64,000 nt of DNA from Kiritimatiellia bacterium. GTDB taxonomy: Bacteria; Verrucomicrobiota; Kiritimatiellia; RFP12; UBA1067. The number at the start of each line of letters is the position of its first letter. Position 1 is the first letter of the stretch. A model generated the notes under the pieces. It ran no database searches. It was not told the origin of the DNA and saw only the letters and a program-made list of their open reading frames with translations. Positions 27,754 through 36,600 of this stretch are shown piece by piece. The position numbers and the translations under genes are program-made. The DNA lies in NCBI GenBank assembly GCA_027858965.1, contig JAQIBS010000168.1, positions 24,729-88,728 on the forward strand. The letters are read 5' to 3'.

Positions 27754-28374
27754 TCAACCCTTCAACCCTTCCACATTTTCAACCGTCAGGACCTGCATCT
27801 CACCTTTATTGATTGTAATCAGCTCACAGGCAAACTCAAAGAACTCCGCATTCTGAATCACATGAGCATAGTCCGCCGCCACAGTCACCATCCCGTGATT
27901 GCGCATAACCACCAGATCGTGCTCCTGCATCGCCTCCGTCACCGCATCAGCCAACTCATTCGAACCGGGGGAGATATATGGTACATGCGCTATCGAACCG
28001 ATATAGAAAGGAATTTCAGGAATCACAAAATAGTTAATCTCCTCTGATTTCCGGCAGGCCAGCGCTGTGGCGCAGGGTGTCTGAAAATGCAATACCACAT
28101 TCACATCAGCTCTTGTTCGGAGAATTCCCGCATGAAACCCAATCTCGACTGTCGGCTTCGCTCCTTCGAGCAGAGCACCATCCGCGATGCGACAAACCGA
28201 GACCTGCTCCGCTGTCACATTCTCCATCCAGCTTCTCGTTGCAGTAGCAAGCATGCGCGTATCATCCAGCCGCATCGACATATTACCGCTGCTGCAGCGC
28301 ATCAACCCATGATGAGCCGCCCTATGGCATGTCTCAACAAATTCATTCAGAATATCTTTCGGAACATCTTTCAT
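27754..28374 (-). CDS. Class II aldolase/adducin-family protein
   Basis: The 206-residue protein matches class II aldolases (fuculose-phosphate aldolase, ribulose-phosphate epimerase types): HHGLMRCSSGNMSMRL near the N-terminus, EGAKPTVEIGFHAGIL, VNVVLHFQTPCATALAC, and VVMRNHGMVTVA near residue 165. In typical members the metal site has HxH in the third block; here it reads HFQ, so the second His is Gln and metal binding may differ. The substrate is uncertain. Its last codons (VENVEGLKG) and stop come from a GAAGGGTTGAAGGGTTGA repeat array. AAGGAAAA precedes ATG 28374. Confidence 0.8.
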   Translation of the reverse strand: MKDVPKDILNEFVETCHRAAHHGLMRCSSGNMSMRLDDTRMLATATRSWMENVTAEQVSVCRIADGALLEGAKPTVEIGFHAGILRTRADVNVVLHFQTPCATALACRKSEEINYFVIPEIPFYIGSIAHVPYISPGSNELADAVTEAMQEHDLVVMRNHGMVTVAADYAHVIQNAEFFEFACELITINKGEMQVLTVENVEGLKG

Positions 28375-28399
28375 AATATTTTCCTTTTAATTGCCAATA

Positions 28400-28906
28400 T
28401 CATTCAATCAGCTTACCCCATTCGACGATTCTGCTATCACAAATAGATTTAGGAAGAAATGAGCCACGACTCAGCATTGCTTTAAGCTTGCAAATCGCAT
28501 CAGCAGGCATAAGTAGCTGATCGTTGACCAGACGATCAAAAACCCAAATCACACCGCAGACTCTAACTCCCTCTCCAATGGCAGTCCTGCGTAATGCCGC
28601 ATCACCCGAGAGCAATACCGCATTTTTATTTTGGGCAAGAATCAACGCTGACGCATCCTCAATGCTGATCTTATGTTTCTCGCGTTTTTCAACTGCCAAG
28701 CTCAATTCATCTGATGTTAAGGACTCAACTATGATTAAACCTGCATCGACAAAAGAATAAAAGACTCTTTTCTGCTCAAACTCAACGATTTCTAGCTGAA
28801 CCAAGTCCGAAACATAAGTTTCTATGCCCAGCTTAAACCATAATCCAAGAAGGTCGCTCTCGATGAGATCAATCAGGATATTTGCATCTTTGACCGCGAC
28901 CTTCAT
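28400..28906 (-). CDS. PIN-like nuclease-domain protein (possible toxin)
   Basis: The 168-residue protein begins VAVKDANILIDLIESDLL, with the first acidic residue of a PIN ribonuclease fold. It has SIEDASALILAQNK (second and third acidic positions) and AVLLSGDAALRRTA (last acidic residue), the typical order of DUF3368/VapC-like proteins. It starts 5 bases after the stop of the XRE/ImmA-IrrE gene, so the two form an operon, the arrangement known for Xre-ImmA/PIN toxin-antitoxin pairs. RNase activity is inferred from the fold, not shown. Confidence 0.75.
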   Translation of the reverse strand: MKVAVKDANILIDLIESDLLGLWFKLGIETYVSDLVQLEIVEFEQKRVFYSFVDAGLIIVESLTSDELSLAVEKREKHKISIEDASALILAQNKNAVLLSGDAALRRTAIGEGVRVCGVIWVFDRLVNDQLLMPADAICKLKAMLSRGSFLPKSICDSRIVEWGKLIE

Positions 28907-28911
28907 TTAGG

Positions 28912-29979
28912 CTATACCACCATTCCTTGAAGTTCCTTACGGAATGAATTCAGATCCTGCTTTAACAAGGCAGCACCTTTGGATAGTGTAATACGTTCTT
29001 CTGCGACAGCCCGCCTGACTAACTGTTTAAAACGAGCAGGCGTTTCATCGCACATGCAACGCCCATCATCCGGTTCGCCCTTTTTGCGCCACCCGTGTTT
29101 GTTTGCATACTTGCAGAACTTCACATAGGTTTCATTGGAGATCATCTGCAATTGTTTTGCACGAACCATAATACCCATCATCGAAACCCCGAAAACATCT
29201 TTGAGCTCCATCAATTCGCTCAATCCGATGCGGTTGCGGAATTTTCCAAACTCGTAGACAAACACCTCTTGTGGCAGCAAAAAGGCCCCGGCGAAACGAT
29301 ATGCTATTTTCTCCTCCAGTTTATCATCATCAGGCATAGGCAGAATAATATGCGCGGCTTCATGAACACAGGTCATGCGTTTTCGCGGCTTATTATCAAT
29401 CTGCCCCAGAACAACCAAGGGTCGCCCATCCGCTTCTGCGGAAAACCCGTCCATTTTCAGATCCAGTTCCAACTCACATACCTTAAAGCCTTTTCGTTCC
29501 AACAAACCAACGACGCTTGGTATGGGATCATTTCCCAACTCCCACTTCATACGAAGCTTATCGGCAAACATATCCGCATCCTCGGGTTTAGAGATTGTAT
29601 CCGCCGCTAAAAAAGGCGGTTTAAACGCTATGATATCCCCTGTCAACTCCTCTGCCTCACAGTATCGCTCAAAAAAATCTGTAGCCTGCTCAACCGCAGC
29701 CTTCACCTTTTTACCAGCTAAGGCAACTCTCTTACGATAGCTTATTTCGCCAAGGTTCACGGTAAAAGATCTAAAGAAAAAATCGGCCGGTTGCTGGACT
29801 GCCATGGCAACTGCTACCAGAATTCCACTACCAGGAGACATCTCCCCCCGCTCATAACGCGCCAGGGCATTATGAGAGACCTTGCCATCAGTTGCCACAG
29901 CCAGTTCTCGCAGTGACCAACCCTTCATCGTCCGCGCCTGTTTGAGACGCTCTCCGAACACATTATCCCCGCCGTTCAT
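28912..29979 (-). CDS. XRE-family HTH plus ImmA/IrrE metallopeptidase
   Basis: The 355-residue protein fuses an N-terminal XRE helix-turn-helix (FGERLKQARTMKGWSLREL, then HNALARYERGEMSPG) to a COG2856 zinc peptidase domain with the HExxH motif in TCVHEAAHIILP (about residue 225) and a downstream FAGAFLLPQEVF helix. Such proteins repress their own operon and cleave or antagonise a partner. AGGAG lies 7 bases before ATG 29979; ATG 29985 is too close, and the longer frame to 30087 has no signal. Paired with the PIN-like gene downstream. An inverted repeat lies just upstream as probable operator. Confidence 0.85.
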   Translation of the reverse strand: MNGGDNVFGERLKQARTMKGWSLRELAVATDGKVSHNALARYERGEMSPGSGILVAVAMAVQQPADFFFRSFTVNLGEISYRKRVALAGKKVKAAVEQATDFFERYCEAEELTGDIIAFKPPFLAADTISKPEDADMFADKLRMKWELGNDPIPSVVGLLERKGFKVCELELDLKMDGFSAEADGRPLVVLGQIDNKPRKRMTCVHEAAHIILPMPDDDKLEEKIAYRFAGAFLLPQEVFVYEFGKFRNRIGLSELMELKDVFGVSMMGIMVRAKQLQMISNETYVKFCKYANKHGWRKKGEPDDGRCMCDETPARFKQLVRRAVAEERITLSKGAALLKQDLNSFRKELQGMVV

Positions 29980-29996
29980 AATCATACTCCTTTTTA

Positions 29997-30035
29997 TGTT
30001 TACATTTTTAACATTTACGGTTGATTTTGTAAACA
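29997..30035 (-). promoter_or_regulatory. Inverted repeat, probable operator of the XRE-PIN pair
   Basis: TGTTTAC (29997-30003) and GTAAACA (30029-30035) lie symmetrically 18 to 56 bases before the XRE start codon. Direct repeats of TTTAACATTTAC-like words lie between them. The position fits autoregulation by the HTH domain. Confidence 0.5.
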
Positions 30036-30116
30036 ACAAAGTGTATATTAATAGATACAAAAAAGAGCCAACCCAGTGCTGACACACTAAGTTGGCTCAA
30101 AGCCTCCCGAATAAAC

Positions 30117-30152
30117 AAAAAACCGCCTTCGTAACAAGTGGCGGTCTTTTTT
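30117..30152. terminator. Bidirectional terminator
   Basis: ACCGCC (30122-30127) pairs with GGCGGT (30140-30145), with A- and T-runs on both sides. It lies 12 bases after the stop of the broken gene at 30164 and may serve the minus strand. Confidence 0.75.
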
Positions 30153-30163
30153 ACTATCTAATT

Positions 30164-30699
30164 CTAATCTTTTCCTATAAGCATCAGATTCAAGAGATCA
30201 TTACCGGCAGCGGCTTTAATAACTGATTTCGAATTCTGCATCTCTTTGATTATATCCGGAAAACGGATAATATTCACACCGGCTTCTTCAAACAAACCGA
30301 CCTCTTCCTCATGTTTCACAATGTTAACAACCAGCTCCTGTGTCCATTTGCAGGGGCAGAGTTCTTTCCGTAGTTTAACCTTCCTCGGATGGTTGAACTT
30401 CTTCTCAATCCACTCACCCACTTGCTCTTTACTACATCAGGCGTAGCCTGCTAATAAATTGGCCCTTCCAAAAACAGATTCCGTGCAACGGAATTGAGTA
30501 ATGCGCGGCGAGCGCATTACTACGCAATCGGATTGGTCGAAACTGAGACCTCTATATGACGGCAGATATGCTTCCCTTTTAAGCCTGGCTTAAATGCAAG
30601 AAGATCTATCTCATGCACCCCCAGCCGAATACCACGGATAGTAAAATACCCCTGTCGATTCAACCACTCCTCAACAACTTCTTCAGCTAGTAATGCCAT
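30164..30699 (-). pseudogene. Gene broken at a three-hairpin repeat (unknown family)
   Basis: The 5' part starts at ATG 30699 (AAGG upstream) and reads MALLAEEVVEEWLNRQGYF, then IRGIRLGVHEIDLLAFKP and CRHIEVSVSTNPI, a beginning like restriction-endonuclease-like proteins of the Mrr/YraN type (E...D-L-LA.K...E.S). TAG-TAA follows at about 30524. The 3' part (30421-30164) resumes in another frame as WIEKKFNHPRKVKLR, ELCPCKWTQELVVNIVKH and on to a normal C-terminus. Between them lies the palindromic element 30435-30520. Both parts look like one protein of about 180 residues that is no longer made in full. Confidence 0.65.
30435..30520. repeat. Three-hairpin element, copy A
   Basis: Hairpins: CAGGC-GTA-GCCTG (30438-30450), ATTCCGT-GCA-ACGGAAT (30478-30494) and GTAATGCGC-GGCGA-GCGCATTAC (30498-30520). 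Offsets between hairpins are +40 and +60, identical to copy B at 40868, with a conserved linker CTAAYAAAYYRGCCCTTCCA. The arms differ between copies only by compensated pairs. It lies inside the broken gene above. Confidence 0.85.
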
Positions 30700-30768
30700 G
30701 ACTTACCTTCTTTCTTTAAAAACAACCTACTCATACAATTCTTCGTATGAAATCATGCTACGCACGAA

Positions 30769-30795
30769 AATAGTGCAACGGCGCGTTGCACTATT
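30769..30795. repeat. Perfect 12-bp palindrome with 3-nt loop
   Basis: AATAGTGCAACG-GCG-CGTTGCACTATT. It lies in non-coding DNA between the broken gene and a doubtful small ORF and shares the 3-nt loop size with the other palindromes. Confidence 0.8.
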
Positions 30796-30817
30796 AAACT
30801 ATCCGCCTGAGTACACT

Positions 30818-31021
30818 CTAAATTTTTGTTCGAATGCGAGATTGTGCTTTTACTGACAGATCCTGCGTGATCCAACCTGAACGATTCATCATCTGAATGA
30901 CTTCGTCGTACACCGGCAATTGGCCATCAGGGTCTCGGATAGTAACAATTAATGAAGCTCTCTGATTTGTCAGACTTAATTCAGGCTTCCTCGTACTGGT
31001 GATCAATGAAATCCTCCACAT
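30818..31021 (-). CDS. Doubtful small ORF or gene fragment (67 residues)
   Basis: The product has no recognised family (SLIVTIRDPDGQLPVYDEV, IQMMNRSGWITQDLSV). The composition looks protein-like, but there is no good ribosome binding site and the ORF begins mid-domain, so it could be the 3' remnant of a longer gene. Confidence 0.25.
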   Translation of the reverse strand: MWRISLITSTRKPELSLTNQRASLIVTIRDPDGQLPVYDEVIQMMNRSGWITQDLSVKAQSRIRTKI

Positions 31022-31125
31022 ATCACGCAGAGTGATCCTGAAAAATTAGATGTGAATCCGTTGTAGCCGAGAGCAGGATGCAAGGTCTGTACACAATATG
31101 GTCAAAAAGGATTAAAGATTTACCT

Positions 31126-31719
31126 TTATTGAACTGAAGAAGGTTCATCGCCAGATTCATCTTTTTGAGCGCGCTGCCCTGTGATGAATGCATACACTAA
31201 GCTTATTACTGTTGCACCAGCAATACCACCTCCAACCACATCATGCCCCATGAGAGTAGCAATCGTACCAGCCACTATTCCTGTTATACCAATAACAAGC
31301 GCAAACTTTTGACCTATTCCGCTCTGATTAATGGCCCCCTCAACCATCTTGCGTTCCATGCCTTGCCGGTGCTTGGCTTGTTCTTCAGCCATAATCATTA
31401 TTCTATTAGCACCATCAGGAATATGTTTGTTGTAAAGTGCTATATCTTCAGGCCGCGGAAGCGGTCCGCTATGACTCTGCATTTCATAACGCGCAGCAAC
31501 AATACCTATCAGTTTTTTGCGCTTATCCACCGACAACTCGGATAAAATTTCAGGTGCTTCTATTTCAAGCTTTTCAAGAATATCACAACAGGGATTTCCC
31601 GCAGCAACTTCCAGTTCAGATTCTGAAACTTGAACGTCTTCTTCGGACGAGACTAAATCTGTTTGTTTCTTATCAGCCATTAAATCAACCTGAGTTTCAG
31701 TAAGCTGCCGCTCTTCCAT
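31126..31719 (-). CDS. DUF2335-family membrane protein
   Basis: The 197-residue protein has the DUF2335 core: HSGPLPRPEDIALYNKHIPDGANRI followed by MIMAEEQAKHRQGMERKM and two hydrophobic helices (ALVIGITGIVAGTIATLMG, GGIAGATVISLVYAFITG). The charged N-terminal 60 residues vary in the family. DUF2335 proteins often occur in phage-like or defence neighbourhoods, and their role is not known. It lies 8 bases after the small gene 31728-31928, suggesting a two-gene operon. Confidence 0.75.
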   Translation of the reverse strand: MEERQLTETQVDLMADKKQTDLVSSEEDVQVSESELEVAAGNPCCDILEKLEIEAPEILSELSVDKRKKLIGIVAARYEMQSHSGPLPRPEDIALYNKHIPDGANRIMIMAEEQAKHRQGMERKMVEGAINQSGIGQKFALVIGITGIVAGTIATLMGHDVVGGGIAGATVISLVYAFITGQRAQKDESGDEPSSVQ

Positions 31720-31727
31720 GAGCAGAA

Positions 31728-31928
31728 CTACCTAGAACAATCCATTCCGGTTGAAATATCTTTTCCAACCGCCTTCCAGTCAGAGCGCAAAGCTCGTGAG
31801 TCCGATAATGGACGCGATGAAGACTTATTAAACCTAAAATAATTCCCGCCGATTCCAAGTGCACTCCCGGCACCAGATCTGAAATTTGATTTCGGTATAG
31901 AAAACCCCATATTTTGACTTAAATTCAT
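31728..31928 (-). CDS. Small protein of 66 residues
   Basis: A Ser/Arg/Gly-rich small protein (FSIPKSNFRSGAGSALGIGG, then DWKAVGKDISTGM), no membrane helix. No family recognised. It immediately precedes the DUF2335 gene, so the pair may be co-translated. Start support is weak (no clear ribosome binding site). Confidence 0.45.
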   Translation of the reverse strand: MNLSQNMGFSIPKSNFRSGAGSALGIGGNYFRFNKSSSRPLSDSRALRSDWKAVGKDISTGMDCSR

Positions 31929-32145
31929 TTTTTATACACTTTCAGATTATCTATCAACCAAAGGATAAATGACAACTACCCAAATCTGTTCAATATGATA
32001 CCTTAACTGCTAAAGAGTGCAAGCGCAAAAAACGTCAACTAATTGAGCTTTTTACCCAAAATTATCAAATCAAAAAATTATACAGAAACAAGGACATTTG
32101 TGAAACAAGTTGTTTCACTAATTGCTTCGCAGATTTTTGACAAGA

Positions 32146-32260
32146 TAACCAGAGGCTTCGCCACGGCATGGCAGGATTAACAGGATTAATTTAAACTTTA
32201 TTTTATGCAACGCGCAGCGTTGTTGACTAATGCAGTGATGGCTTTCACACAAAGCTTAGG
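32146..32260. repeat. Repeat patch: GGATTAACAGGATTAA and CAACGC palindrome
   Basis: Contains GGCAGGATTAACAGGATTAA (like GACATGATTAACATGATATT near 3748) and CAACGC-GCA-GCGTTG (32208-32222). It continues with GTTG.CTAA.GCxGTGATGxCTTTxACACAA, the same scaffold as 2545-2573. No gene is seen in 31929-32301. Confidence 0.6.
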
Positions 32261-32301
32261 CAAATCATTGTGGTTAGGCTTATGGTTCAAAGCTTATTAG
32301 G

Positions 32302-33426
32302 TTACGGCTGCGCTGCATTAGCTTGCTTTATCTTGCGCGATATTGTCGACTCAGACGTTTGAAACAGTTCGGCCAATGTGCTACCTTTAAAGATGGATGG
32401 ACTTAAGTTTTTGACATCAATAATGTCTTCCGGTTTACCGTCCTCCGGTGAAATGCTCCGCTTAAGCCTTGTTTCAACGATTCGCCACACTAAGCGGTTA
32501 ATATCAATGGATTTCCGGCCTCGGACAACTGCATCCCGAATAGCATTTTCAGAGATCATACGTATATCGGCCCCGGTCATCTCCTCTGCAAGATCCGCAA
32601 ACAATTCTATATTTTCACCAGATGCATACTGATTCAGGAACAGATTAAATATTTGCTTCCTGTCACCGCAACTTGGGAGGGTAATGTTAATTTTAAATGT
32701 AAAACGCCGCCAGATTGCCGGGTCAAGCATATGTTCATGATTGGTTGCCGCGAGAAAAATTGTATGCGAATCCATTGCATCTATGTTCTGCAAAAGACTT
32801 ACAACAACGCGTTTGAGTTCACCAAGTTCCTGTTGGTCATCCCTGAGTTTTGCAAATGCATCTATCTCATCAAGAAAAAGAATACAGTGCCTATGCGCGA
32901 CATGGTCAAAAAGGGTTCTTATATTTTTCGATGTACTCCCGAGAAAAGAGGAGATCAGGGTATCAGCGCGAGCGGTTACTAACGGCCGTTTGAGGCGACA
33001 GGCAATATGACGAGCCAACTGGGTTTTACCCGTGCCTGGAATTCCGTATGTTATAAGAGATGGAGAGACCCCGACCCCATGTTTTTCTAAAGCATCTGCA
33101 TTCTCAACATAACTGACAAACTCATCCACACTTTCCTGGATTCTCTTATCGAGTACAATCTGAACCGAATTTGCCTCAAAAAATTCTTCATCCGCAAGAG
33201 AGAGACGAGACTCCGAGTCAACTGGAATCCTCGGAGTACTTCCAAAAGCACTACTTGCCATTTCTGATTTAGGGAATTCCGAGATCCGCCGCAACCGATT
33301 CGCGGAGCGTTCATCCCCCAAACTTTCAACCTTCTCAATCAGTTGATCAAGATATGCAGCGAGCCTTTGCTTATCGCCTTTCAAGCCCCACTCTGCAATT
33401 TTACTGATTTCCCGTAGATGTTCCAT
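32302..33426 (-). CDS. AAA-family ATPase (FtsH/spastin-like)
   Basis: The 374-residue protein has a helical N-terminal region (about 1-110) and one AAA module: Walker A YGIPGTGKTQLARHIA, pore-loop region (ISSFLGSTSKNIR), Walker B ILFLDEIDAFAK, sensor 1 FLAATNHEHML, arginine-finger-like IWRRFTFK and a lid (MTGADIRMISENAIRDA). The last 40 residues look like a helix-turn-helix (STLAELFQTSESTISRKIKQ). Similar AAA proteins occur beside S8 proteases in antiviral two-gene modules. No protease gene is present here. It is the last gene of the island's minus-strand run. Confidence 0.8.
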   Translation of the reverse strand: MEHLREISKIAEWGLKGDKQRLAAYLDQLIEKVESLGDERSANRLRRISEFPKSEMASSAFGSTPRIPVDSESRLSLADEEFFEANSVQIVLDKRIQESVDEFVSYVENADALEKHGVGVSPSLITYGIPGTGKTQLARHIACRLKRPLVTARADTLISSFLGSTSKNIRTLFDHVAHRHCILFLDEIDAFAKLRDDQQELGELKRVVVSLLQNIDAMDSHTIFLAATNHEHMLDPAIWRRFTFKINITLPSCGDRKQIFNLFLNQYASGENIELFADLAEEMTGADIRMISENAIRDAVVRGRKSIDINRLVWRIVETRLKRSISPEDGKPEDIIDVKNLSPSIFKGSTLAELFQTSESTISRKIKQANAAQP

Positions 33427-33571
33427 TGTTACTCCAAATTGCTATTTATTGGAATAATTGTACACCTATTTCTTGAAATAAGTCAACGGCCACATGCAAT
33501 ACGTTTTCATATTTCGCAATTTAATGATATTAAATGCAACTTCTTGGTTAATTACGCAATTAAGTAGGCTT

Positions 33572-33625
33572 TTCGGAAAGGAAGGAACACGTACCCCCGA
33601 CCTGATACCACAAATTATTGCGCTA
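33572..33625 (-). other. tRNA 3'-half-like remnant
   Basis: The plus strand reads GGAAAGGAAGGAACACGTA followed by CCCCCGACCTGATACC, the kind of sequence produced by the antisense of a tRNA acceptor plus T-arm and anticodon region (compare GGATTCGAACCCCCGACCT). The 5' half is unrecognisable and the T-loop is not canonical, so it is not a functional tRNA. It could be the scar of an integration site. Confidence 0.3.
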
Positions 33626-33632
33626 CTTATCC

Positions 33633-36600
33633 TCAAGGATTCCACCATGGAGCCATCTGTTCCTCAACCGACCTATCGACCTTATGACCGCGGAGATATT
33701 CCTTCATCCGTCTGCCTCGCACCTTGGTATCACGCCGATGATTTGTAACGCAGTCCCAATGACGCCAAAAATGACGGATTAGAGCTTCCTTCCGAGGGTT
33801 GCTACCCGGCACAGGAAATCCAGCACCCTCTTCTTCTATTTCACGCCATACCATACACGACGGTAGCAGCGCCGGTTTCATAATATGTAGTTCACGTGAA
33901 ACAGCGTACTCGTCTGTAAAGCCCAATGCTCTACGATACGCGTTTCTACAAGCAACGTCCTGACGTCGAACACCAAGAGCCCAGAAAACATGATCACGCA
34001 CCCAACAACTAGGATCTTTATCAAACAGATCATTTAATACCTGATCAATCGAATCCCCCCAGAGCCACGCTATGACACTCACAGCCAGTGCCCGATCCTT
34101 AGACAGTTTGCTTTCCAGTAGCAACTCACATACAGCAAAGAGTTCCATTTCCGAACCCATGCGTATCGCATATAGAGCCAGCCCCATGATGACTTCGTCA
34201 TTGTCCGCTTGGACAAGCGTTGCCCTCCGAATATGTGAAATACCCTTAGCTCTATTAAGGATAGGGAGCCATGTCGTAGATGGAACCAGTTCAGCTTCAC
34301 AGATTGTATATACACAACTACTGGAGACAGACCGCAATCGTTCCCAATACGCATAAGCATCAATTGGATGTAGCCTAAGCATTACCGACAACAAGCAATG
34401 AGGAAACACACCCATTTTTGCCAAAATGCCTTGTGATGCCAGCACACTTTTGAAAAACTGATCGCAGTAAGTTTTGAACTCACAAGGATAGCGTTCTGCC
34501 CACGATAAAAGAGCATGCTCATCATTGAAATCACGGAGCGCAAATCCCTTCCATTTCTGGAGGGCATCCTCACTTGCCTGCCACTCCGCTAAATGGACAT
34601 TTGCATCTTCCACACAGCCCGCCTCTACATCTGCGTTGCGGCCCCACGAATTCAACCCGAGAAATATAGTTTTCGACTTGTCTTTGATATCAACAGGGCC
34701 ATGAAAGATCACACAACCATCGGGACTCAGCTCAAAGCGCGTCACCTTTGGGGTGATGTCCCCGTCAACGGCCGCAGCGCATTGGCATGCCAGCCAAAGT
34801 ATTTCTTGTCCCCAATTCCGAAAACCCTCATCATCTTGACACAGGAGAAATATGCGACCAGAGTGAGCCAGCATTTCGGTACCACGGCTCGCCCACAGCA
34901 TCATCAACTCTTTCACTGTGCCTTCAGGCAGGTATCCATACCGAAGCATATACACAAAGTCCTCATCCTGCAAACACACAGCAAGTTCTGGATTATCGCG
35001 AATCAGGGAAGGCAGCCGGGATGTAGCAGAGCGAGCCAAAAGGCGTATGCAGTCATCACGACATTGGGCTGGGCACCCTTGAGTAAGCAGACCTATAGCC
35101 CACTTAGCAGCCGTATCATCGTCCCCTACTGCATTAGACCATAGAGTCAACCAGTACTCCATCCTCTCAACTGCCCCAGGTTCTCTCCTCCAGTCTGGAA
35201 TCTCACAGATTGTGATTGCGCGATGCTGTGCAAGACTTACCACACATGCAGGTTTTAACATACGAAGCAATTCTGTAATACTCATCAGATCAACGAGCAG
35301 ATAGCCTCTCTTAGCACGAAAATTTTCTGTATCAACCAAGTACGCTATAATCTGATCGTCACCACCGTGTAGAAGAATCCACTCCAGCAGCATCTCCGAT
35401 GTAAAAGGACTGATGTTGTTGCGGTGTTTTTGCACACACAGATCAATAGCTTGTTGAACACGATTATTTTCATGATGCCAGATAAAGCCTTGGAAATGAT
35501 GGAATATTTCATAATTGGGTAAAGCATCCCCGGCGAGAGTCCTTTCAAGCGGGCCGACACAAATACTTTCAAACTCTTCAGGGTCCAGCTTCAAAGCCCA
35601 AGACCATAGCCCATCGAAAAACCATCGATCAATGCTTACATTCTCGGGATTGCAGCATCTACGGAAAAGTTCCATAATCTCGATCTTCGCTTCATCTATT
35701 ATCTCTGGCAGATCATCACGAACAGCAAGTAATTCCATGTTATGCACCCAACTACGCGGATTATCCAGCATGAATAATCTAGGATCTCCGTGTTTCCGTA
35801 TAGACTCTTCTACTGATGCCAGCCCAATCCTTTCCGAGTTTTTCTTTGTATTTTGAATACCCAAGCCCTCTGTGATCAGCCATTGGTATGCTTCATTGAT
35901 ATCAGATCTGGTTTCGTTATCATAAAGCAATTGCAACGCGGGGACAAACGATTCCGTGTATATCCACCTCATCAGCACTTTCAAAGTATTATAAGGCCAT
36001 TTAGCCGGGAACCGGTTTTCACCATGAACCTCTATCGATAAGTTTGCCGACGCATAGCACTCTGCCAAGATGGGCAGCATAGATTCATCAGGTTTCTGAG
36101 ACAGGATTGATATGGCTATCGGAGTAAGACGTAGCTGCACATTATTGGGTACAACAGGCAACTGAATGCCTTCCCATTTCCTATGTTTTTCACCAACAGG
36201 CTGTCCCTCACTCCACGTCACCAACAACCATCGACGCAATATAGACGCCAATTCGGCGTGATCGTTCGAACCACTCCTCCATAAGCGAGCGAGCGGTGCC
36301 ACGGCCACCTTCTCTGGACTTCCAGCACGCGGTGAAATCAACAGATCTTCGATAAATAAACCATAGGCATTCAAACGATGCTTGCACCAGAAATCCAATT
36401 GATCCTCCCGACCAAAGATATTGTGCGAACAAAACCATGCTAAAATTCCACCTGCCACCGACACATCAGACAACGTCGCCTCCCCAGCTAAGGAAAGTTG
36501 CAATGCAACAAGGATACCAAGAGTACGACGTGAATCAGACAAGCCCGGTTCAAGCAGTTCATGAATGCGATCCGCAATAGCCAACACATCCCCTAAGTTT

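Noticed and set aside
33466..33648. Minus-strand 60-codon ORF reading RSGVRVPSFP
   Set aside because: This peptide is typical of translated tRNA T-arm sequence; it supports the tRNA-like remnant, not a protein.
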